A stretch of 64,000 nt of DNA from assembly GCA_037013495.1 (NCBI GenBank), contig CM072811.1, positions 23,040,159-23,104,158 of the forward strand, given 5' to 3'. Both the position numbers and the translations under genes were made by a program. Origin of the DNA: Hippophae tibetana. Its lineage: Eukaryota > Streptophyta > Magnoliopsida > Rosales > Elaeagnaceae. Positions 36,219 through 47,200 of this stretch are shown in pieces (the first letter of the stretch is position 1; every line of letters starts with the position of its first letter). Below the pieces are notes generated by a model that worked only from the letters and a program-made list of their open reading frames with translations, ran no database searches and was not told the DNA's origin.

Positions 36219-36730
36219 GCCAAAACGTTCAAAAACTTTTCAATATAACTTTTCTGAGTCAAATAAAGCTTGCCCGCTTGTCTATCCCTGTAAATTTCCA
36301 TGCCCAAAATTTTCTTCGCTACACCTAAATCTTTCATCTCAAATTCACCATTAAGTTGAGACTTTAATTTCTGAATCTCAGACTTATTCTTAGAAGCAAT
36401 AAGCATGTTATCAATATAAAGCAACAAATAAATGGATGAACCATCATGAAATCTTTTATGATAAACACAACTATCATAATCACTCCTAGAGTAATCATGA
36501 CCAATCATAAAAGAATCAAACCGTTTATACCACTGCCTAGGAGATTGCTTCAACCCATATAAAGACTTTTTCAATAAAAAAACATGATCTTCCTTACCTG
36601 GAACAACAAACCCCTCTGGTTGATGCATATATTTGTTCTTCAAGCTCACCATGTAAGAAGGTTGTCTTGACATCAAGCCGTTCTAATTCCATGTCAAACA
36701 ATGCAACCATAGCAAGCAACACACGATAAT
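36215..36730 (-). pseudogene. Copia-T reverse transcriptase, N-terminally deleted
   Basis: The reading begins inside the RT palm (LERLDVKTTFLHGELE, about 36640-36690) and continues through LKKSLYGLKQSPRQWYKRF to SIYLLLYIDNMLIA. The catalytic YxDD motif reads YIDN here, an Asp-to-Asn change that should abolish polymerase activity. The first part of RT (fingers) is absent: integrase sequence ending GVKGYRL joins RT sequence directly near 36729. Confidence 0.88.
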
Positions 36731-37239
36731 CTATAACCCTTCACCCCAGAAGGATGCCCCAAAAATATGCATTTCAGTGCCCTAGGCTCAAGTTTACCAT
36801 CATTAACATAAGCATAAGTAGGACAACCAAAAAATTTCAAATCGGAATAATTAGTAGGAGTACCAAAGAATACCTCAAACGGAGTCTTCAACTCAATTGC
36901 AGTTGATGGAGACCGATTCACCAAATAGCAGGCATGGTTACAAGCTTCAGCCCAAAAAGATTTATCCAAGTCAGCTTGAAAAAGCATACAACGAGCTCTT
37001 TCTAAGAGAGTCCTATTCATACGTTCTGCTACTCCATTTTGCTGTGGTCTATGACGCACAGTATGGTGTCTCACTATGCCATTTCTTTCACATAACTCAT
37101 TAAACTTACTGTCACAAAATTCCAAACCATTATCAGTTCTCAAATGCTTGATTTTCTTGCTTGTTTGATTTTCTATACAAGCCTTGAATTTTACAAATTT
37201 TGAGAATGCGTCATTTTTGTTCTTCAAAAATACACCCAA
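36725..37239 (-). pseudogene. Copia-T integrase core
   Basis: The reading contains KIKHLRTDNGLEFCDSKF with the second catalytic Asp and PQQNGVAERMNRTLLERAR with the catalytic Glu, followed by KSFWAEACNHACYLVNRSPS and the C-terminal block FFGCPTYAYV...KCIFLGH. The protein then runs across the deletion junction and stops. The first catalytic Asp lies in a different frame just upstream. Confidence 0.88.
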
Positions 37240-37267
37240 ACATGACGAGAGAAGTCATCAATAAAAG

Positions 37268-38713
37268 TCAACATGTATCGGGCACCACCTTTAGACACAA
37301 CACGAGAAGGACCCTAAAGATCTGAATGAATATAATCAACAGTACATTTCGCTTTATGGATGGTTGTATTGAACTTGACCCTACGATGCTTTCCATAGAC
37401 ACAATGCTCAAAATAGACATCCCTGCCTCACTCATATGCCCAAGCCGCATATGCCATAATCGAGTAGTGTCTGAATCTTGATCTGACGAGGATAAAACCG
37501 ATACACTGCCAATAACAGTGCTACCCTGAAGCATATAGAGACCACGTGACAATTTTCCTTTAATAACAACGAGAGCACCCTTACTAACTTTTAATACTCC
37601 ACCTTCAGCTACATACTTGTAGCCTTGTGAATCAAGAGTATCCAAAGATATCAAATTCTTTTTCAAATTTGGAACATGGCGAACATCTTTCAAAGTCCTA
37701 ACAATACCATCATGCATCTTAATTCGGACAGTACCAATACCAACAACCTTGCAGGACATATTGTTTCCCATCAAGACAACACCCCCTTCAATAGATTGAT
37801 AAGAAGCAAACCAATCTCTACTGAGACACATATGGTAAGTGCAACCCGAATCAATAATCCAAAAATCTCCAGGAGAACCAATAGATACTGATAGAACATT
37901 TTCACCATCGAAACCAGAACTATCTGCAACACTAGCAACATCATTAGTACCAGAAGACGTTGTGACAAATTTTCCTTTACCTTTGAGTTTAGGAAAATTT
38001 ACTTTCCAGTGCCCTTCCTGACGACAATAGTTGCATTTATCTTTTCTTGTTCTAGATTTGGATCTAGATTTGCCTCTATTATTACTTGTGCCTTTTACTT
38101 GATTTCTACCTCTGACAAATAAACCACTGCTATTATCATTGTTGCTTGTAGACACCTTTTTCTTCAATTCTCTAGAATTCAAAGCTGCTTTGACATCTTC
38201 CAAAGAAATAGTGTCTCGCCCATATAGCATGGTATCAACAAAATGTTCAAATGAATGAGGTAAAGAACATAATAGAACTAAGGCCTGATCTTCATCATCA
38301 ATCTTAACACCACCATTTTTTAGATCACGAATAATTTTAGTAAATTCATCAAGATGATCATACAAAGGTGTACCTTCTGACATTCTGAATGTATACAGAC
38401 ACTGCTTTAAATATAACCGACTGGTCAAAGACTTGGTCATATACAAATTCTCCAATTTAAGCCATAACCCAGTAGGAGATTCCTCATCACCAACTTCGCG
38501 TAATACCTCATCAGATAAGGATAACTGAATTGAATTGAGAGCATTTTCCATCAAAGCATCTTTTTCTTCATCAGTTAATTTTTCTAGCAATTAATCCTTG
38601 CCTTCAAGTGTCTTAACGAGCCCTTTTTTAACTAATACGGCCTGCATCTTCATACGCCAAAGACTAAAATCATTTCTACCATTGAATTTCTCAATTTCAT
38701 ATTTTTCTACCAT
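37268..38713 (-). pseudogene. Copia-T gag, protease and GAG-pre-integrase region
   Basis: The likely start is the ATG at 38713 (MVEKYEIEKFNGRNDF), with an in-frame stop near 38595. From 38590 a 440-codon stretch is open. It has the UBN2-type gag core (SRLYLKQCLYTFRM, LCSLPHSFEHFVDTML), a zinc knuckle CNYCRQEGHWKVNF in which the last Cys is Asn (about 38030), protease motif FWIIDSGCTYHMC (about 37850), KKNLISLDTLD, and LWHMRLGHMSEAG (about 37440). The organisation is that of Tnt1-type polyproteins. It is one of the least damaged coding stretches among the transposons here. Confidence 0.9.
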
Positions 38714-38865
38714 GATAGAAAACCCAATATTAAATAAACAGAAGTACAATCCAGAAAATATGAAACCAATCAGATAACTAGAAGCTCAAAAATAAATCCA
38801 AAAGAGCAAACTTGATCAGTTCCAATAAATAACAGAATAACTCAATAACTCTGATACCAATTTAT

Positions 38866-39204
38866 TGTAAATTAGCACTTGCGGAAGCGAAGATCGGATC
38901 CAATTTTGGTTGCACAAATTAATAATAATGGGTAACGGAAAAAGTAATAAGCAGTAAGAAATTAAATGATCAATTTGTTGTAAATTAGCACTTGCGGAAG
39001 CGAAGATCGGGTCCAATTTTGGTTGCACAAATTAATAATAATGGGTAACGGAAAAAGTAATAAGCAGTAAGAAATTAAATGATCAATTTGTTGTAAATTA
39101 GCACTTGCGGAAGCGAAGATCGGGTCCAATTTTGGTTGTACAAATTAATAATAATGGGTAATGGCAAAAGTAATAAGCAGTAAGAAATTAAATGACACAC
39201 AATA
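38866..39204 (-). repeat. 113-bp unit, three tandem copies at the LTR end
   Basis: Copies start at 38866, 38979 and 39092. Each begins TGTAAATTAGCACTTGCGGA and contains GCGAAGATCGG, CCAATTTTGGTTG, AATAATAATGGGTAA and AAGCAGTAAGAAATTAAATGA. The first two copies are nearly identical, so the expansion is younger than the element's insertion. Confidence 0.9.
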
Positions 39205-39705
39205 ATTTAAGTGGTTCAACTTTTCATTGTGAAAAGTCTACTCCACTGACGACGGCACACCGAGGAAAAATCCACTAATAATCAAATTGGAGATACAAAT
39301 ACCAATTTCAGATAGCTTCACACATTATACCAAAATCTAAAATCAACCCACAAAATATTCACTCTAATTTACTGGTAATATATATAACAAGATAAATTAA
39401 CAAATTTATTATTAAATCAAATATTACCGTACAAATAGGAGAAACTCGGAAACAATAATTAACAGCTTGTCTTTTAGGGGTTAAAGAAAATGATATGGCC
39501 GATCAAGAAGAAAAGCTGGTAAGAAGCAAATATATTTCCTCTGCTCTACACACATATTTCCTATGCTCTGATGCATTGCTCTCTGTTTCTTTTCTTTTTC
39601 TTTTCAATTCTTGGATAGCCAATATATATATTAGTTAAAGGTAAGGGTTATAATATGGTCAGATAAGTTTTGGGCTAATTTGTTTTTGTACCACATTTAA
39701 TAACA
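38866..39705 (-). repeat. 5' LTR of Copia-T (840 bp)
   Basis: It equals the left LTR plus two extra copies of a 113-bp unit at the primer-site side. On the minus strand it ends in CA five bases before the primer site. Confidence 0.88.
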
Positions 39706-40921
39706 ATTATGTATATAAATATGTGATATATTTTAATAATTTTATATAAATAAATAAATATTTTATATAAAATAAAATAAAAATTATTTAGCTCGTCTAT
39801 ATGTCTAACTCATATAAATTATGCTCAGTATATAAATAGTAATGAAATCCTTGACAAATAAAAAAATATAGTGATATTGTAATCATACAACTAGACAGTA
39901 CAAACACCAAGCTTAGGTATGATTTAACAGCCATTAAATCGGAATATCCTATTATACTTAATAATTCAATTTGTATTGATACTTGATTCGTTTTGATATG
40001 ATATATGAAAATTTTAAATTATTCATATCATATCATATCATTTATATTTATATTGTTATATTTATAATTTATATTTTATAAATATAATTTAATTATTAAA
40101 TTTAATATTTTTAAGAATAACAAATTTATTAATTATTTTAAATGAGAGTAGATAAATAAATAAATAATATTATTCTTGTCATATTTTGAAAAAGGGTAAA
40201 AGAATTTAATAATATGTCATAAATTAATAAAATATTACTTGATTGATAATAATATAAAATTATTTTAATATATATTTTAGTATTTATGTTCTAAATAGTT
40301 TTAATTAGATAATATCATATTTGATGATCCAATTCAATCTAATTTAATATATATAAATAATTTAATTTAATTCACTTAATTTTTATAAAATTTAAAACAA
40401 ATCCGATAGTGTACAGCTACCAATACCATATAACACAAATGATATAAAATAATAATATTATAATATTTATATTTGTTAATAATAACAAAGATATATGAAA
40501 TATCATTTTTAATCTTATAATTAATTATATTATATTATTATTATTAAATAAAATTATCATTATGAAAAATAATTATAGCACACACTAAGGATAGTAGAAA
40601 AATATTAATTTTTTGATAAGATAATATAAATTTATTATTTATTAAAAAATATATTAGAAGCTCAAAAATGAACAAAAATGTCAAAAATATAATAAATGAA
40701 AGATTTTTTAAATTGTTATATATTTTATAAAGTAATTATATTTTAAAAAATATAAATTTAAATAGATTTAAATATATAATAATTAATTTAATAACACGTG
40801 TTAACTTATAAAAATACACAAAGTGTTCACATCCATTATCTTTGACAAATTTTTTTTTTATTATTTTTTTTATATTTTTGATATATTTTTTCATACTCAA
40901 TCAAAAGTTAATAAATTTTGA

Positions 40922-40965
<44 letters not shown>

Positions 40966-41005
40966 GATTTATATATATGTATAAAAGATAACACACAGGA
41001 GAAGG
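39706..41005. other. Very AT-rich intergenic region upstream of the DUF1677 gene
   Basis: No gene is visible. A TA microsatellite lies at about 40930-40962, less than 210 bases upstream of the gene. Otherwise it holds only poly-A/poly-T runs. Confidence 0.5.
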
Positions 41006-41015
41006 TTATATAAAT
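41006..41015 (+). promoter_or_regulatory. Probable TATA box of the DUF1677 gene
   Basis: TTATATAAAT lies about 125 bases before the start codon, a usual distance for a plant gene with a leader of roughly 90-100 bases. The assignment is by position and sequence only. Confidence 0.5.
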
Positions 41016-41137
41016 CCTTTGCGTCAGCAATCTCTCCCTCTCAATATCTTGAAAAACCAAATCAAGTGAGTCCCATAAGAAGAGAACGGAAGATAAAATA
41101 CATAGAGAGAAGTTAAATACTTGCTCTGTTATAAACA

Positions 41138-41593
41138 ATGGTCATTAAAAGTTCAGAGTCGTCTCAGCAGCCAACCATAAGCAGCAGCAAAACAATTCCA
41201 GTAATTGAAGTCGAGTGTGTGAAATGCGCTTCTTGTGGTTTAACAGAGGATTGTACTCCTCCATATATTCTTAGAGTTCGAGAGCGATACCAAGGTCGAT
41301 GGATATGTGGGCTTTGTATAGAAGCAGTCAAAGATGAAGTCTTAAGATCAGATAAACTCATTTCCACTGAAGAAGCTCTGAATCGTCACATAAATTTCTG
41401 CAAGAAATTCAGATCATCTAATCCTGAAGCAGACCACCCCATTTCCGTTATGGGAAGAATTTTTCGTCGCAGCTTGGAATTTCCCAGAGCTCTTCGTTCG
41501 ATTTCAAGTGGTAATCTTGAAAGAGAGGTTGAAAAAGTTCGTTCTAAATCCTTGGTTCGATCTGGTAGTTGCTTCTCTTCTCTATCCAGCTAA
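41138..41593 (+). CDS. DUF1677-family protein (151 aa), single exon
   Basis: A small, cysteine-rich, plant-specific protein of unknown biochemical function. Residues 23-60 carry the family core: VECVKCASCGLTEDCTPPYI, with Cys27, Cys30, Cys33 and Cys39, then RWICGLCIEAVKDEV with Cys57 and Cys60. Together these look like a metal-binding (zinc-ribbon-like) arrangement. The C-terminal part has a basic RRSLEFPRALRS segment and a Ser-rich tail, typical of these proteins. There is no signal peptide or membrane segment. The first 20 residues are Ser/Thr-rich and probably disordered. The start is the only upstream in-frame ATG. The gene has no intron and stands alone among repeats, but its frame is intact and it has a plausible TATA box. 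The DUF1677 call rests on recognition of the core; its role is unknown. Confidence 0.88.
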   Translation: MVIKSSESSQQPTISSSKTIPVIEVECVKCASCGLTEDCTPPYILRVRERYQGRWICGLCIEAVKDEVLRSDKLISTEEALNRHINFCKKFRSSNPEADHPISVMGRIFRRSLEFPRALRSISSGNLEREVEKVRSKSLVRSGSCFSSLSS

Positions 41594-42720
41594 AGCCTAC
41601 AATGGATTCTGCAGAGTTTAAAAAAAAAACAGAACAAGTCTCCGTTTTTTCTAAATTATTGATTTAAACTTCTCTTAAGTTAAATAACTGGAGATTATCA
41701 AATATGGGTTCCCTGTTTTCTAGAAATTTGAATGGTTGTTACTGATAAAAATCTTTTCTTGCCATGAACTACTTTTTGTGCATATAATAATTTTTATATG
41801 AAAGATATAATTTTTTTTCCATCGAATATTATTCATTGCGATAAATTAATTAAGGTGTTCGTTGAATATTAAAATATGTTTCTTTCTGTATATATATATA
41901 TATTAAATATAAAGAATGTACAGAAGATGCTATGTAGTATGTACCATACAACGAAGCAATTTGATTTTCATGGCTGGCTTTCCGTTTCTTGTAAAATTTA
42001 ATGAGGTAGTACAAACAAGTAAAAAGGGAAAGTAGTAGGTTACACCTAATCTATCCCACTAGGCATTAATTAGCCACTGGTTTAAAGTTTTGTTTCATAT
42101 AAATTAATCTTAAGCTTCTGAGTTTAAGTCGTGACAATTATTTGTAATTTGCCTAACATATATATGGTAGCCTTAGTTAGAAATCCTTCCATATGAAAAT
42201 AAGAACTTTTTTTTTCCATAACTTTCTGTTATAAAGTTTTATCAAGGTAATTTTGTGGTAAAGTTTATTACTTTCTCATTATAATTGACATAGTCGAATT
42301 ACACTTAATATTTTTCTTGATAAAAAAGTTAAAAAAAAATTATAAAAAAGAACGATCTTAAAACTTAAAAGAAAATATAATTTTAATAATATTAAATGGG
42401 TTTATATATCGTGATTAAAAATTTTAATATGATATTTTTATTATTTTCAAAAAATATTATTAGGGTGTAAATAGCTGTTTTTGATATGGGTTTTGAAAAA
42501 GTGGAAAATGGAGTTATTGTGAAATGGATTTATATGAAAATAGACGAGGAAGAATAAGGATACCTTCATTTCTGGTGGAGTAATAGGAAAGGTGGACAGA
42601 GAATGTAACTGCTGTGAAATTTCTTCCACGTTGATGAGAGAGAGAGAAATGAATGTAAAATATAGCTAAGGTTATACAACTGGTTACGTGATAAAATAAA
42701 ATTATTAATTTTTTTTATTT
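41594..42720. other. Intergenic region downstream of the DUF1677 gene
   Basis: Starts with the probable 3' UTR (an A-run at about 41620-41629). A short TA tract lies near 41890. A small open stretch at 42447-42629 (-) has no recognisable domain. No other gene is visible. Confidence 0.45.
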
Positions 42721-42729
42721 TTATAGAAA

Positions 42730-43070
42730 GATATATTAAAAGTAAGAATAAAATTAACTATTAATATTATTTTAATTTTTTTATTTTTGTAAAAAATATA
42801 TTAAAAATAAGAATAAAATTAACTATTGATATTAATAAGATACATAATGTAATTTTGTTTTTCATACTATATCCATCTGTTCATATTGTTTTTCATATTA
42901 TATATTAAAAGTAAGAATAAAATTAACTATTAATATTAATAAGATATATTATTTTAATTTTTTTATTTTTGTAAAAAATATATTAAAAATAAGAATAAAA
43001 TTAACTATTGATATTAATAAGATACATAATGTAATATTGTTTTTCATATTATATCTATCTGTTCATATTT
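42730..43070 (+). repeat. About 170-bp direct repeat, two copies
   Basis: Words such as TATTAAAAGTAAGAATAAAA, TTAACTATTGATATTAATAA, GATACATAATGTAAT and ATCTGTTCATAT each occur twice at an offset of about 173 bp. Within each copy a shorter unit (ATATATTAAAARTAAGAATA) is itself repeated. No coding content. It lies directly before the copia element at 43109. Confidence 0.8.
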
Positions 43071-43108
43071 TTAGAGTCTTTAAAAAAATTGCTTAGATAT
43101 ATTAAAAG

Positions 43109-43380
43109 TGTTAAGTTATATTTGATATTATAATTTATTTATACTTCATTTGTATTACACTTGTATTATTTCACTTGTACTATACTTCCATTATTTTACT
43201 TATACTACATTTCTACTATTTCACGTGTATTACACTTACTATTTCACTTGTACTACACTTACTATTTCACTTGTACTACACTTGTTACAACACTATAAAT
43301 AAGGTTCTCTATCTACATTCTAAGACACACCAATACAACATTAAATTATTTTTTCTTCTTATCTCTTTATACTTTTCACA
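43109..43380 (+). repeat. 5' LTR of Copia-2 (272 bp)
   Basis: It contains a minisatellite of CACTTGTACTACACTT-like units and a CTATAAATAAGG TATA region at about 43292, upstream of the presumed transcription start. It is shorter than the 3' LTR because it has fewer repeat units. Confidence 0.93.
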
Positions 43381-43424
43381 TGGTATCAGAGCCTCTCATA
43401 TACCTCTAAAAATTCTATCAAAAT

Positions 43425-43740
43425 TTCGCCTCTCTCTATCACAGCCAACCCGACTCACCCTAACTCAGTTCATTCTCAACCCGGTTCACCCCAAGATGGC
43501 TCACTCCAAACCCGACTCACCTCAACCCAGCTCACTCCAAACTAGGCTCACCTCAACCCGACTCACTCCAAACCCAGCTCACCTTAACCCGACTCACTCC
43601 AAACCCAGCTCACCTCAACTCGGCTCATTCCAACCCAACCCAACTCACCTCAACTTGGCTCATTCCAACCCAACTCACCTCAACTCCGCTCACTCCAACC
43701 CGGCTCACTCTAACCCGACTCACCTCAACCCAGTTCCAGG
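43425..43740 (+). repeat. Tandem repeat in the Copia-2 leader
   Basis: A short unit of the type AACCCGACTCACCTCAACCC / GGCTCACTCCAA repeats about ten times between the primer site and gag. In one frame it encodes a Pro/Ser/His/Asn-rich series (NPTHLNPAHS-like), but it precedes the gag start at 43833 and need not be translated. Confidence 0.8.
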
Positions 43741-43832
43741 CTTGTTTTCAACTCCTCTTTTCATTTTTAAGGATATCTCCTTTATACTGTTTCTATATAT
43801 TTGCTTTATATTTCCTCCATTATTTCGTTAAA

Positions 43833-44650
43833 ATGGACAGAAATGATGTCCCAAAACCAATCTCTACCACCCTTGATGATACTAACTACCTAGCTTGGGC
43901 ACAAGCAATGAAAATTTTCTTGAAAGGACGCAAGCTATGACGTTTCATAACTGGTGATATCTCTATACTCATCCAAGAAACCACTGAAAACAACTCCTTA
44001 TTTGCTAACCGCCTTGAAAACTGGGAGAGTAAACATCATCAAATTATTATCTAGTTCCGTAACACCACCTTACCCTCCATCCATGGTGACTTTAGGTGTT
44101 TTGACACTGCCAAAGAAGTTTGGGAATTTCTTGAGGCTCGCTTCACTACAACAGATTCGGCCAACTAATATCTACTTCTAACAACTCTTCATACCAAATG
44201 CCAAAGGGATGATCAAACCATTAACCAATTTCTCTCTAAAATGCATACTATTTGGGATCAACCCACTCCCTCTGAACCAACTTGGATGAACAAGATTGAT
44301 TCTGAGATGTTTGCAACTTACCGTAATCACCAACGTCTTGTTATTTTTCTCATGGCTCTTCATGATCGATTTGAACCTGTTCGGGCTTCCTTACTCCATC
44401 AGAGTCCTTTTCCATCCTTAGATACTGCTGTGATTGAGCTTCGCTCTAAAGAAACTCGGATGGGGGTTTTCAAAGTTAATCATACAGATTCTGTTCTTGC
44501 CACCCTCTCTTATCGCCCTAAATGAGGTTCTAAAGAGGACTTCAAACATCAAGGCTGCACCTACTGTCACAATCCTAATCATGAGCTTCTTACATGTCCC
44601 ATTCATGTATGTATATATTGTCACAAGAAGGGTCCAGGACACTTTAACAG
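43833..44650 (+). pseudogene. Copia-2 gag with two zinc knuckles
   Basis: It starts MDRNDVPKPISTTLDDTNYL with the retrotransposon gag N-terminal motif (TNYLAWAQAMKIFLKGRKL). In the same frame, stops lie at 43938, 44052, 44166 and 44523, consistent with single-base decay. The gag core continues (WEFLEARFTTTDSAN, LVIFLMALHDRFEPVRASLL). Near 44550-44650 are CTYCHNPNHELLTC and CIYCHKKGPGHFNRDC. The first is a regular CCHC knuckle and the second has two extra residues before the His. Confidence 0.88.
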
Positions 44651-44699
44651 AGATTGTTTCGGAATCCCTCTCAGCATTTCTCACGGAATCCCTCTCAAC

Positions 44700-45390
44700 A
44701 TGCTTCAGGTAAAAATAGTATTTTGAGGATAATCATGACAAATTTACCTTCTCTACTCAAGAACTTGAAGGTCTTCTTAAACATGTTCTCTCACAATCTA
44801 GTAATCCTCCTTCTAGTGTCTTGTCTCTCACATTAGGTAAATCTTTATGGTATTTTGATTCTGCTTGTTGTAATCATATGACTCATGATACTCACATATT
44901 CTATCCCACACAATCTTCCATCTCCAAACCTTTAATTCAAACTGTCAATGGTTCACATGTGCATTTTAATACTGTAGGACAAGTTTCCACATCTTCTATA
45001 TCACTTTCTGACACCTTTCATATTCCCAACCTTATTCTAAATCTTATATTTGTTGGTCAATTATGTGAACTTGGTCTTACTATTACTTTTCCTCTTCTGG
45101 TTGTCATATGTAGGATCCACAGACAGGACAGATCCTTGGGATAGGCCATAAGGTTGGAGGATTATTTGAACTTATCAACCTTCATCTACCCAATTCTTCT
45201 CATACTTTTATTGCTGCTTCTACTACTCCTATCAACCTATCAACCTTCGTCCTTTAGCATCTTCTGGTAAATTAAGATTTGTTTCTATTTCTGATAATGT
45301 AAATTATTTGCCTTGTCAATTGAGAAAACAACCTGCTTTATGTTTTAATAAAAGTGATTCTACTTTTGTCTCTCCTTTTGACTTAATTCA
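44700..45390 (+). pseudogene. Copia-2 protease and GAG-pre-integrase region
   Basis: The frame from 44821 has LWYFDSACCNHMTHD, the copia protease active site, in which the usual Asp-Ser-Gly reads Asp-Ser-Ala. It continues with HVHFNTVGQVSTSSISLSD and IPNLILNLIFVGQLCELG. The region up to 45390 fits GAG-pre-integrase (LGIGHKVGGLFEL-like block at about 45135) with a frame change near 45110. Confidence 0.82.
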
Positions 45391-46060
45391 TTCTGATGTT
45401 TGGGGTCCATCTCCACATCCTACTATGGGGGGATGTGTTTACTTTGTCATTTTTATGGATGATTAATCAAGATTAACATGGATTTTTCTTATGAAATATA
45501 GATCTGAATTACCCAAAATTTATTATGATTTTTCCCATATGGTTAAAACCCAATTTTCTCAAAATATCAAAGTACTTAGAGCTAATAATGCTATGGAATA
45601 TAAAGAAACAAATTTTTTAAATTTTCTTCGACAAAATGGGACTCTTTCTCAATATTCTTGTCCTGGAACATCTAAACAAAATGAAAGAGTTGAGCGAAAA
45701 CATAGACATATTCTTAATATTGTTGGTACTCTCCTCATTTATAGTTCTTGTCTTGAACGCTTTTGGGGTGTAGCAGCTCTTACGGCTGTTTATACCATTA
45801 ATCGTGTTTTCATGCATATTATTCACAATCAATCCCCTTATGAGCGTCTCTATAGTACTTCTCTATCTTATGAACTGCTCAAAGTGTTTGGTTGTGCCTG
45901 TTTTGTTCTTCTTCACCCTCATAAACGCAATAAATTAGAACATCGTGCTCATCTTTGTTGTTTCTTAGGGTATGGAATAGAACACAAAGACTATCGTTGT
46001 TGAAACCCTATCTCTAAACGATTATGCATCTCTCGTCATGTCATCTTTTGGGAACGTAAA
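45380..46060 (+). pseudogene. Copia-2 integrase
   Basis: FIFMDD with a stop right after it (about 45450-45466) carries the first catalytic Asp. QNIKVLRANNAMEYKE replaces the usual Asp of the second catalytic position by Asn. CPGTSKQNERVERKHRHIL holds the catalytic Glu. The C-terminal part has LLKVFGCACFVLLHP and CCFLGYGIEHKDYRC. One stop at 46001-46003 separates it from the linker and RT, which are in the same frame. Confidence 0.88.
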
Positions 46061-47200
46061 ATGTTTTCCTCTATTTCCTCATTTCATGTCTCATCTCCTA
46101 CCTCACTCTCATTTTTTAATGACCCAACTATTGATTTATTTCCTCCTGACATTGCTCCATTACCCTCACCATCGTCTACTACGGCTTCTCCTACTGTGTC
46201 TGCTCCTTCTGCTGATCCTACCATAACAACATCTTCTGAAGACCAACTACCTGATTGTCCAAAGTCATCACTTCGTCGTTCTACTCGTGTAAGTAGTCTT
46301 CCTTTTCATCTTCATGATTACCAATGTTTCTCTACTATTTTGTCTCATCATGAACCCCAAAACTATAAAGAAGCTAGTTCTAATCCTTATTTGCAGCAAA
46401 CTATGACAAATGAATTACAGGCATTAACAAAAACACATACATGGGATCTTATTGATCTTCCATATAATAAATCTCTGATCGGTTGTAAGTGGATTTTCAA
46501 AATCAAAACTCATTCAGATGGGTCTGTTGAACGATATAAAGCTCGTCTAGTTGCAAAGGATTTTACACAGGAATATGGAATCGACTATGAAGAAACTTTT
46601 GCACATGTAGCTCGCCTTACCTCTGTTCGAAGTATCATTGCTGTTATTGCTACTCGAAATTGGAACATGTTTCAAATGGATGTCAAAAATGCTTTTCTCA
46701 ATGGAGACATAACTGAGGAAGTGTATATGAAACCTCCTCCTGGATACACTCATTCACCTCATCAAGTATGTAGACTTCATCGTGCTCTCTATGGCCTCAA
46801 ACAAATTCCTCGGGCTTGGTTTGCCAAATTCAGCTCTACACGTACTGATTTTGGCTTCACTTCCAGTTCTTATGACTCCGATCTCTTTATTCGAAAGACT
46901 CCCACTAGTGTAACACTTCTACTCCTTTATGTAGATGATATGATAATAAAAGGAATAACTCTAATGGAATTATTGATCTCAAGCAGTTTCTGAGCAATCA
47001 ATTTGAAATGAAAGACCTTGGTCGTCTCCACTACTTCTTGGGCCTAGAAATCTCATCTGATTCTCAAGGATATTAACTCTCTCAAGCAAAGTACTCTTCT
47101 AATATTCTTAATCGGGTTGGCCTTACTGATTGCAAAACTGCATCAACACCTCTAGAAACCAATGTCAAACTTACTCCATTAGATGGTACTATTCTCTCAG
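46061..47200 (+). pseudogene. Copia-2 reverse transcriptase
   Basis: After a Ser/Pro-rich linker, the RT starts near MTNELQALTKTHTWDLIDLP. It contains VERYKARLVAKDFTQEYGID, FQMDVKNAFLNGDITEEVYM, CRLHRALYGLKQIPRAWFAK and the intact catalytic LLLYVDDMII (about 46920-46950). A frameshift follows at about 46955. The next frame continues with LKQFLSNQFEMKDLGRLHYF and has one stop near 47075. Confidence 0.9.

Larger units (their letters stand above)
34710..39705 (-). mobile_element. Tnt1-like Ty1/copia element with internal deletion (Copia-T)
   Basis: LTRs at 34710-35352 and 38866-39705 begin TGT(TA)AAATTA and end CCACATTTAATAACA. The primer site TTGGTATCAGAG lies next to the right LTR on the minus strand. 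The flanking 5-mers GTTAT and ATTAT are nearly identical, a probable target duplication with one change. Gag, protease, integrase, RT and RNase H follow in copia order on the minus strand, with strong similarity in character to the Tnt1/Tork group. A deletion removes the integrase C-terminus and the RT N-terminus. The right LTR is longer because of a triplicated 113-bp unit. Non-autonomous copy. Confidence 0.9.

Noticed and set aside
43175..43831. 218-codon plus-strand frame rich in Pro, Ser and His
   Set aside because: It starts inside the 5' LTR and runs through repeated leader DNA. It ends just before the gag start at 43833; no promoter or homology supports a protein.
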